This document shows, piece by piece, positions 56,835 through 64,000 of a stretch of DNA of 64,000 nucleotides; the stretch's first letter is position 1; each line of letters opens with the position of its first letter. Below the pieces are notes generated by a model. The model saw only the letters and a list, made by a program, of their open reading frames with translations, ran no database searches and was not told where the DNA came from. This DNA comes from Oegoconia quadripuncta (Eukaryota > Arthropoda > Insecta > Lepidoptera > Autostichidae). The position numbers and the translations under genes were made by a program. Location: NCBI GenBank assembly GCA_949316235.1, contig OX438759.1, positions 9,809,118 to 9,873,117 of the forward strand, given 5' to 3'.

Positions 56835-57975
56835 ATAAATTTTTCTTTATAATTTGTGCATTCTAACTTTTGAAGCTTATTAATGGCAGAATATTGTGCA
56901 GCAAACGTTAGTAATGGTGTACAAGTGAAGGGAAGTGTAAATTAAAATGCGTAACGTAGCTTTCGGGTTCCCACAAGAAGCCGCCAAAATCTTTTGTAAA
57001 ACATTCTGCCATTTTACTGAAGAATGACTTGACCCTGACTAGACTCTGTATACGCCAAGTATACGACGACTTACTTGTTTTGACTGAGACTGACTAATAA
57101 ATTAAAGAAATAAGACATGGCTGTATGGGACTTGATTTTTTTTTATGGCTATTACTCCTTTTGGGTATTAGGCCAACGACTTGGGCCTAGATTTGCCTTC
57201 TCCGAGAGGAGAGAATAAAACGAAAAAAATAAATGTATGTCATGGGCTTTTTGGCGGAAACTCGGCGAGTGAGGTAGCATTTTTCTTTATAATTCTTATA
57301 ATTTGTGCATTCTGGCTTTTGAAGCTTAATAATGGCAGAATATTGTGCAGCAAACGTTAGTGATGTTGTACAAGTGAAGGGAAGTGTAAATTAAAGTGCG
57401 TAACGGAGCTTTCGGGTTCCCACAAGCAGCCGCCAAAATCTTTTGTAAAGCATTCTGCCACTTTACTGAAGAATGACTTGACCGTGACTAGACTCTGTAT
57501 ACGCCAAGTATACGACGAATTACTTGTTTTGACTGAGACTGACTTACAAACTGAAGAAATAAGAGAAATAAGACATGGCTGTTATGGGCTAGATCCCTTT
57601 GCCTTCTCCTAGAGGAGAAAATAAAACAAAAAAAAAATGTATGTCATGTATAAGCTTCTTGGTGGCTTTTTGGCGGGAACTCGGCGAGTGAAGTAGCATT
57701 TTTCTTTATAGGTCTTAAAATTTGTGCATTCTAACTTTTGAAATAATGGCAGAATATTGTGCAGCAAACGTTAGTGTTGGTGTACAGGTGAAGGGAAGTG
57801 TAAATTAAAGTGCGTAACGGAGCTTTCGGGTTCCCACAAGAAGCCGCCAAAATCTTTTGTAAAGCATTCTGCCACTTTACTGAAGAATGACTTGACCGTG
57901 ACTAGACTCTGTATACGACGAATTACTTGTTTTGATTGAGACTGACCTATAAACTGAAGAGATAAGATAAATAAA
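56835..57975 (+). repeat. Three ~400-450-bp tandem units with a conserved 20-codon ORF
   Basis: Units share TTTTTCTTTATA, TTTGTGCATTCT, the block ATGGCAGAATATTGTGCAGC, GGTTCCCACAAG, CATTCTGCCA and CTAGACTCTGTATACG. In each a 20-codon ORF starts at 56883, 57332 and 57746 and reads MAEYCAANVS, two variable residues, then VQVKGSVN and stop. Units are separated by A-rich tails (GAGAATAAAACG, GAGAAAATAAAAC). The YCAA...SNG pattern faintly recalls the start of a THAP zinc finger, but the CxxC spacing is not met. Could be tandem retroposed copies. A fragment of the unit start occurs at 54490. Confidence 0.7.
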
Positions 57976-58837
57976 AATTTTCACTCGAAACTGGCAGTAA
58001 TGTCCCTCGACAATGAGGTTGACTGGTTGCCATCCTCAAAAATAAGAAGAAGAAGAAGAATTAGAAGATAACTGATTGTGAGAGATACGAGTGTTTCAAT
58101 AAAATTATTTTTTACTTTGTAGTGGCTGATTCAGTGAAGTCGCTTTTTTTGCTATTAATTTCGAGATCTATTTATTGAGTGACCTACGTACCACATTTTT
58201 CACAAAAATAATAATAATCTCTTTAGTGGCATAGGTAGGTACTTATTCTTCTAAATTGTTACAAGCTCCAAGAAATTGCAAAGGAGGGTCTTAGTGTAGG
58301 TAATTTACATACATAAATACATATGTAAAGACCACACAACCCAACGTTCCTGTGTCCAAAACGAAAAAATATTATAATACGTTCTCAGTTTTCCGGGGCC
58401 GCGCCAACAATAGATAATTGAGATTCCAACTGCAACTGGGGTTTATATTGCCAGATAACCGATAAAAGCTCGCCCATTGACTCTGTGATCGATGATGAAG
58501 ATCGATGAGAATAAGTAAAAAGCTAAGTAATAGTTTATATAAAATGTTTGTGGTTACTCTAATAAAACGTATTTATTGTTTTGTAGCAGATCTTTTTTGA
58601 ATAGGTACATTATGTTTATGGGATTTGATTAATTGGGGACTTAGGGGTGTTTCGTTGTATTTCTTTAGGGGTATTTCGTCTTGTTTTTAGGGTATTTTTC
58701 TTGAAGAGTTGGTAACATTAATATTGTTACCATACCACAGACAATTTTTTTTTATTAATGTTAATGTACTGGAGAGTGAAGATTATTTGTGTATATTTTG
58801 ATTACATTAATAAAGAATATATTATCAATCTACAGTG
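57976..58837. other. Region upstream of TfIIA-S
   Basis: AT-rich with a short GC patch near 58393-58410 that follows an initiator-like CTCAGTTTTCC. No TATA box was seen at a fitting distance. The bases before the start codon (ATCAATCTACAG) resemble a splice acceptor, so a non-coding first exon may lie in this region. Confidence 0.4.
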
Positions 58838-58909
58838 ATGTCCTATCAACTATACAGGAATACAACAATTGGAAATACATTACAGGAAAGCCTCGATGAA
58901 CTGATACAA
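58838..58909 (+). CDS. TfIIA-S: TfIIA-S exon 1 (24 codons)
   Basis: Starts at ATGTCCTATCAACTATAC. Codes [14 protein letters not shown] followed by [10 protein letters not shown], the invariant N-terminus of the family. Donor CAA/GTAGGT; intron 1 is only 76 bp. Confidence 0.96.
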
Positions 58910-61900
58910 GTAGGTACACAGCAGGCTGTTTTGCCTATCACGTCGTAGGTTATTGTGAGATTCTAATTTCTGTTTAATATTTCAGTATGGGCAGATAACA
59001 CCTGCATTAGCGGTGAAAGTGCTGCTGCAGTTCGATAAATCCATCAACCAGGCATTATCTAACAGAGTGAAGTCTAGGTTAACCTTTAAAGCAGGAAAAT
59101 TAAACACCTACAGGTGAATGCTTTTAATTGTTTTCAAAGAATCGTAGACGCTTATGCCTTAGGTACTCCTATTAATAGTTGTTCATGTATCAGAGTATTG
59201 ATATGGATGCACAATGTTCATTTTGTTTGAAAGGACGTCACTTTGGTCTCACTTAAATTTGGTGAAGATCCATGATGCACTCTGGGGCTTAGAATATAAT
59301 AGTTTATAATTAGAATTACCACCACAAAACAAAAGTGAATAATATTATTACATTTTTTCCCTATTTCATTTCAACCAGTTAACAGACTATAAGCAGTTCT
59401 TTTTTCTGTAGATATGTATTTTTCAGGCATTCTTTCCAATGAAGAGATGCCTCCAAGTTGTACCATAATTCTATTGAGTCCCATGTATGTAGCCTATTTA
59501 GGTGCTTCCTTTCAAGTAGTTTTAAGGCTTCTACTAGAGCCTTCTTGTGATTTACAATTCTATCCTTATAGGTTCTTGTATTGTTTCAGTTTTAACAGTT
59601 GGCATTTCCAAATATTCATGTATTTCACTACTCTCAGTAAACCATGGCAAGCTGGCAATCGTTTTCAAGATGCTGTTGTGATATTGTTGCAGGATTTCTA
59701 GAGTATTTTGCACTTATTATACAATTATTATATTATTTTTTCTACATTATTAAAGGCTTGCACCGAAGTCACTTCAAGCCAGAGTCATGTTATGACAGCT
59801 CCTCGGACCATACACCAGTACTGATGACAATAAGCCCAATGTTAATAGACTATGATATTCCTGAACGATTATATAATAAGCACACAGATTGGAAGTCCTT
59901 TAGAGAGTTTGTACATGACAATTTGGAGCTAAAAGTGGCCCTGAAAACTCCCAATGATATTGAAAATGCTGCTAAATATATTACGTCGCTGATACAAGAA
60001 GCATGCTGGTTTAATACTCCTACACCTCAGGATAGGAGAAAACACACAAATCATCCATTAGAAGTAAAAATGGCACTGCTGGAAAAACGTCGACTCCGCA
60101 GAGTCTGGCACCAGAGTAGGCACAATGAAGATAAAAAAGCGTTCGACAGGGCGTCTGTGAACTTGAGAGAGATCCTGCAGAAATGGCATAATGATACACT
60201 TGAGGCAAAATTGGAATCGCTAACAGCAACAGCGTCTACTAACTATTCCCTGTGGAAGTTTACAAAACACTACAATAGGCCGCAAGAAGCAAAGCCTCCA
60301 CTGAAGGGAAATCACGGTTGGGCAAGAACTGCACAAGAAAAGGCCAACATGTTTGCTGATCATCTAGCTAAAGTGTTCTGTCCAAACCAAGCTCTGGATA
60401 GTGAGTTTGAGGATAGTATTAACATCATCTTACAACAAGATCTCCAGCTGGCACCATCCCCAAAACCAGTAACAGTACGGGAGGTCTGGAAAACTATTAA
60501 AGTTCTCAAGGACAAAAAAGCGCCCGGTTTTGACCTTATAACCAAAGAGGTGCTAAAGGAGCTACCAAAAAAGGCCATTGTGTTCCTTACCACACTATTT
60601 AATGGCATTATAAGAACACAACACTTCCCAGATCTTTGGAAAGTGTCTCAAATCCAAATGATTCACAAACCAGGAAAATTAGCTACAGAAGTTACTTCAT
60701 ATAGACCTATTAGTTTGTTGCCAATCCTATCAAAGGTTATGGAGAAAATCCTCCTTCACAGAATCCTCCCTACCCTAGAGGAAAACAAGGTCATACCCAA
60801 CCACCAATTTGGATTCAGACAGCAGCACTCAACAATTGAGCAGGTCCACAGGGTGTGTGAATGTGTGAGGAAGTCCCTGGAACAAAAAGAATACTGCTGT
60901 TCTGTTTTCCTGGACATTCAGCAAGCTTTTGATAGAGTCTGGCACAAGGGATTACTCTGCAAGATAAAGAAAAGTCTACCACACAGCTACTTTTTACTGC
61001 TTAAGTCCTACCTGTCTGGCAGACTCTTCCAAGTGAAGGAATCAGAAGCTACTTCCAAGTTTCATGTTATTGAAGCTGGCGTACCACAGGGCTCTGTATT
61101 GGGCCCACTGCTCTATACACTATACACTGCCGATCTTCCAGAAGTTGAAGGAGTTGTAACTGCGACTTACGCTGACGACACAGCCTTACTTTCCAGTAGC
61201 AAAGATCCTAATATAGCAACACAACTGATTCAAAAAGGATTAGATAAAATTACAGAATGGCTGCGACGCTGGAGGATAAAGGCCAGCTCATCAAAATCGG
61301 TGCAGGTCACATTCACTCTCAGGAAGGAAAACTGCCCTCCAGTCCAGTTAGACAATGTAACACTTCCTCACCAAGATAATGTCAGATACCTAGGTATGCA
61401 TCTCGATCGACGCTTAACCTGGAAACAGCACATAAAGACAAAAAGGGAGGAACTAAATATCAAATATAAGACACTTCACTGGCTACTTGGAAGAAATAGC
61501 AAACTCTCTACTGACAACAAGCTACTGATTTACAAGTCAGTGCTGAAGCCAGTCTGGATGTATGGACTACAGCTGTGGGGAAGCGCCTCCAATTCCAACA
61601 TAACATCTCTGCAAAGAATGCAAAACATAATTCTAAGAACGATAAGCGGAACTGCTTGGTTTATAAGAAACGAAGAGATTCACCAGAACTTGGGAATGCC
61701 TACAATATCTCAAGAAATCCAAAAGGCAAATGAGAAGTATAGAACTCGGCTGGCTAGACACCCAAATGTACTAGCAGCTGATCTAAATAGAAGAGGCTAT
61801 GCAAAACGCCTCAAAAGAAAAGACCTTGCAGTCAGTGATTGATTGGAGGAGGAAATAAGAGTAGATGTTCTCAATGGAGAACACGCTCAAAAACTCAAAT

Positions 61901-63963
61901 AATCAAACAAAAAATCTGCTTATAGTCTGACTGATTGCAGATGAAACACGGAAAAAAAAAAAAAAAAAAAAAATTTTATTATACACTTCCCCACTGTTGT
62001 ATACCATAAGTCAATACTCGTTTAAGAGTAATTTTATACATCAACACTTAGCTATTCAGTGTCAGTCTGGATTTTGCTCCCATCAGCCATTTCAATGACT
62101 GGAATTTGTGGTTCAGCTCATCCCTTTATTTTTGCATGAGATCTCCATATCTGTTTGTGATCAAGATGGAATGCTATGTACTTTACAGTTCTACAGTGAG
62201 GAAGGGTGGCACATTGTAGGATAAAGTGATATGATTGGATTTAGCAGCACTAGTTTTTATTCGCCAGTCATTTATCCACCCATGTAGTCTGTTAAGATGA
62301 ATTTGCAATCGTTTGGATGCCCTTTGTGCATTAGTGTCACTTGTCCGTGCTGTCATATCATCAGTAAAAGTAATTTTGTAGTTGGTACATCAGCAGTGTA
62401 GATAAATAAATAATAAATAAATAAATATTTCGGACACTTACACCAATCATCTAGTCCCAAACTAAGCAAAGCTTAACCGTTGTGTGATACCTGCCCATAT
62501 ATTGTACACTGACAAATGCGCATTATTTAGCTTACCTTCAAAATATTCTTGATTCAAAGTAAGATTGCAACAGAAGGTACATATTATAGGGCAAAGCCTT
62601 TTTCAGCCTCTTGATGCCATACTTTATCAAATGCCTGCTGTACATCCAAGAATGCGGCTGAACAAAACTCTTTATTCTCTAAGATGTTTCTTATACTGTT
62701 GCATACTTTATGTATTTGCTCTATAGTAGAATGTTAATTTCGGAAAGTTTTTTTGATAAACCTTCAGCATGATATATGACGATGTCATGTATTGTGGCTT
62801 TCCAGGTTTTGGGACCATAATAAGAATATTCATAAGTCAAAACCAGGCCCTTTCTTTTGTGTTAGGTCCATTATCGTTATGTTTCAAGCACATTATTGCA
62901 TTGAGAAAGTTTTCTTACTATGTACTGTTTTGTACAGGGAATAGTATGTTACTTTTGGCATTTCAACTATAATTTTTGTATGTAATGGGTTATGCTGTAT
63001 GGTTTGGCATGTAAAAAGAATAGAACGAACCCATCTCTTCGCATGGGTGTGGTGAAAGGCGACCAAGGGCGATGGACACATTTCTGTATATTTCGTAAAG
63101 GGAATGGTGGATGTTGTTTCTAGCATTAAACTCTTTAATGTTTGGAACACCCAAACATTTGGGAAAAAGGTCATTATGTATTAGTATTATGGATTCATTG
63201 TGTTATTATTTAATTAATGTTTTTTTTTTTTCAGATTTTGTGACAATGTATGGACATTTATGTTGAATGATGTAGAATTTCGAGAAGTTCAAGAGGTTGC
63301 TAAAGTTGATAAAGTAAAAATTGTTGCTTGTGATGGGAAAAGTGAGTATTTAGTTTTATGATTCACTGGATATGCGTTTGTCCTCCATCTTACCTGATGG
63401 AAAGTGACGATGATAGCATTTTAACATTCACCAGCCACACACTTTTATATGCAAATTGGGTATTAACATTTATTTCAATATAAAGATGTACAGACAATTA
63501 CCATTTATTGAAAGTCAATTTAAATCTATTGGGGAAATAATATATAATATGGTCTGTAGATTTCTGTTAGTTGGTACGGTACATCCAAACTAATTATCTG
63601 TGGAAAAAGAAGAGGCCAGAAACTTGTAGTTTTTGTTCTATTCTCTTCTGTTTTTAATTAAAAGACATAATTTATACTTATTAATTATCTACAATTCTGA
63701 GGGCTTTTCAATAAGGGTGTCATTAAGAGGGTGCAAAGTAGTGTAAATATTCTAGGTTTTTTGCGCTTGCTTATACACGGTTATAATAATATGTGGTAGG
63801 TACACGTGACTGCCTTTTCTTTCTAAGTAATTGTTTTGATATTGATATAAAAAGGCTGTTGTGAAATCATAACAATTATAAAAATCATGTAAGTTTCATA
63901 TAATATGTATATTTCTCATCAAGCATCGAAATTTCTCTTTCAGATGTTGATGACAGAAGATAA
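58838..63963 (+). CDS. TfIIA-S: TfIIA-S, TFIIA small (gamma) subunit, complete
   Basis: General RNA polymerase II transcription factor subunit. With the large alpha/beta subunit it stabilises TBP on the TATA box, the large subunit and this one sharing a four-helix bundle and a beta barrel. Four exons (58838-58909, 58986-59113, 63235-63341, 63944-63963) join in matching phases into 108 codons plus stop; the family is 106-110 residues. The N-terminal helical part is [10 protein letters not shown]...[10 protein letters not shown] and ...[15 protein letters not shown]. The C-terminal barrel part is [23 protein letters not shown] and [12 protein letters not shown]. All signature blocks are present with no stop or frameshift. 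Intron 2 is 4.1 kb and holds nested LINEs. Confidence 0.97.
58986..59113 (+). CDS. TfIIA-S: TfIIA-S exon 2
   Basis: Acceptor [33 protein letters not shown] and onward through the second helix to KLNTY. Donor AG/GTGAAT splits the arginine codon (phase 2). Confidence 0.96.
59400..59723 (-). mobile_element. Antisense Jockey-type LINE, C-terminal part (left piece)
   Basis: The minus frame reads [20 protein letters not shown], then [20 protein letters not shown] and a stop, the usual end of Jockey-type ORF2. Its interrupted remainder resumes at 61976. The plus-strand open frames over this stretch are artefacts. Confidence 0.75.
59724..61975 (+). mobile_element. Young 5'-truncated Jockey-type LINE in TfIIA-S intron 2
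   Basis: Flanked by the direct repeat TTATTATACA (59714-59723 and 61976-61985), a target-site duplication. It ends in a 22-base A run (61952-61973). It contains the last part of the APE endonuclease and a full reverse transcriptase. It lies in sense orientation to TfIIA-S, inside the older antisense LINE. Confidence 0.9.
59758..61842 (+). CDS. Jockey-type ORF2 fragment: endonuclease C-terminus plus complete reverse transcriptase
   Basis: About 695 codons without a stop. In order: [11 protein letters not shown] (last APE endonuclease motif, catalytic histidine present), a linker rich in K and R, RT motifs [31 protein letters not shown] (motif A aspartate), [13 protein letters not shown] (motif B), TYADDTALL (catalytic YADD), then [18 protein letters not shown] and the C-terminal [12 protein letters not shown] block. 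All RT catalytic residues are intact, but most of the endonuclease and ORF1 are missing, so it cannot be autonomous. The start methionine of the longer open frame at 59644 lies in the older flanking LINE and is not its own. Confidence 0.92.
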   Translation: MHRSHFKPESCYDSSSDHTPVLMTISPMLIDYDIPERLYNKHTDWKSFREFVHDNLELKVALKTPNDIENAAKYITSLIQEACWFNTPTPQDRRKHTNHPLEVKMALLEKRRLRRVWHQSRHNEDKKAFDRASVNLREILQKWHNDTLEAKLESLTATASTNYSLWKFTKHYNRPQEAKPPLKGNHGWARTAQEKANMFADHLAKVFCPNQALDSEFEDSINIILQQDLQLAPSPKPVTVREVWKTIKVLKDKKAPGFDLITKEVLKELPKKAIVFLTTLFNGIIRTQHFPDLWKVSQIQMIHKPGKLATEVTSYRPISLLPILSKVMEKILLHRILPTLEENKVIPNHQFGFRQQHSTIEQVHRVCECVRKSLEQKEYCCSVFLDIQQAFDRVWHKGLLCKIKKSLPHSYFLLLKSYLSGRLFQVKESEATSKFHVIEAGVPQGSVLGPLLYTLYTADLPEVEGVVTATYADDTALLSSSKDPNIATQLIQKGLDKITEWLRRWRIKASSSKSVQVTFTLRKENCPPVQLDNVTLPHQDNVRYLGMHLDRRLTWKQHIKTKREELNIKYKTLHWLLGRNSKLSTDNKLLIYKSVLKPVWMYGLQLWGSASNSNITSLQRMQNIILRTISGTAWFIRNEEIHQNLGMPTISQEIQKANEKYRTRLARHPNVLAADLNRRGYAKRLKRKDLAVSD
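61976..62900 (-). mobile_element. Antisense Jockey-type LINE (right piece), degenerate
   Basis: Read on the minus strand from 62900 down: [18 protein letters not shown], [34 protein letters not shown] (motif A), a decayed FTDD in place of [24 protein letters not shown], then [20 protein letters not shown] up to the insertion point. Several stops and frameshifts. Together with 59400-59723 it forms one older element cut by the younger one. Confidence 0.8.
62400..62485 (-). mobile_element. SINE 3' body inserted in the antisense LINE
   Basis: (AAT)n tail, TTTCGGACACTTACACCAAT and TCTAGTCCCAAACTAAGC, matching 3600-3765. It breaks the LINE sequence, so it arrived after that element. Confidence 0.55.
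63020..63180 (+). repeat. Dispersed repeat ('ACACCCAAAC' family)
   Basis: TTTCTGTATATTTCGTAAAG, GTGGATGTTGTTTC and TTGGAACACCCAAACATTTG as at 10120-10320. It sits just before a TfIIA-S exon, as the other copy sits just before a COQ6 exon. Confidence 0.5.
63235..63341 (+). CDS. TfIIA-S: TfIIA-S exon 3
   Basis: Acceptor is a 13-base T tract then CAG. The first base completes the split arginine, then [20 protein letters not shown] and [15 protein letters not shown]. Donor A/GTGAGT leaves one base. This is the TBP- and DNA-facing beta-barrel part. Confidence 0.97.
63944..63963 (+). CDS. TfIIA-S: TfIIA-S terminal coding exon
   Basis: Acceptor TTTCTCTTTCAG; two bases complete an asparagine codon, then VDDRR and TAA. 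The short variable tail is normal for the family. The 3' UTR runs past the window end. Confidence 0.88.
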
Positions 63964-64000
63964 TTGTTGGAAAACTTCAGTTTAGGGTTATTTATTATAT

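Noticed and set aside
57332..57600. THAP-domain gene in the tandem units
   Set aside because: The YCAA...SNG start is suggestive, but the cysteine spacing and later C2CH residues are not met in one frame, and the frame stops after 20 codons in every unit.
59644..59723. Start codon of the long RT frame at 59644 as the native start
   Set aside because: These bases belong to the older antisense LINE left of the target-site duplication; the sense LINE begins at 59724.

Overview
This is insect nuclear DNA, most likely lepidopteran. Two host genes can be read exon by exon with conserved splice phases. The rest is AT-rich sequence packed with tRNA-derived SINEs, Jockey-type and CR1-like LINE fragments, TA- and TAA-flanked DNA elements and many MITE-like hairpins. 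The lepidopteran call rests on the style of these repeats and is an inference. No bacterial genes, CRISPR arrays, rRNA genes or stand-alone tRNA genes were seen. LAYOUT. Positions 1-6808 hold only decayed repeats plus one weak minus-strand exon candidate. Positions 6809-13090 carry the last six coding exons of COQ6 on the plus strand (mitochondrial FAD-dependent ubiquinone-biosynthesis hydroxylase); its N-terminal exons lie upstream of the window. Its introns hold SINE, LINE and MITE insertions and a partial duplicate of one of its own exons. Positions 13.3-25.3 kb are intergenic, with SINEs, a dead mariner-type element with unusually long terminal inverted repeats, MITEs and a CR1-like LINE. 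Positions 25.9-26.85 kb hold a compact candidate gene: TATA box, CRE-like palindrome, paired YY1/Pho-type motifs, a 121-codon lysine/arginine/glutamate-rich ORF and a poly(A) signal. Its product is not recognised. Positions 27-58 kb contain no recognisable protein-coding host gene but are full of local duplications: a ~290-bp tandem array and a ~2.2-kb segmental duplication (33.4-38.4 kb), a 33-bp minisatellite (40.6-42.5 kb), a 16-bp minisatellite (44.6-45.0 kb), a 22-bp minisatellite (46.5-47.8 kb), a duplicated ~500-bp exon-like block (49.1-50.5 kb), a 140/154-bp higher-order repeat of near-palindromes (55.3-56.0 kb) and a ~400-450-bp tandem array (56.8-58.0 kb). Positions 58838-63963 hold the complete four-exon TfIIA-S gene (TFIIA small/gamma subunit, 108 codons). 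Its second intron holds an antisense Jockey-type LINE interrupted by a younger sense Jockey-type LINE with a target-site duplication. INTERPRETATION. COQ6 and TfIIA-S are ordinary housekeeping genes with no evident functional link. The most unusual part is 31-51 kb. Three unrelated minisatellites and several exon-sized duplications sit there, and splice-site-like sequences are arranged consistently on the plus strand (5' splice-like sites just after each satellite, duplicated blocks bounded by 3' and 5' splice-like sites). This would fit a satellite-bearing long non-coding RNA locus, but sequence alone does not prove transcription. The long open frames over the satellites are artefacts of repeat periodicity, not genes.
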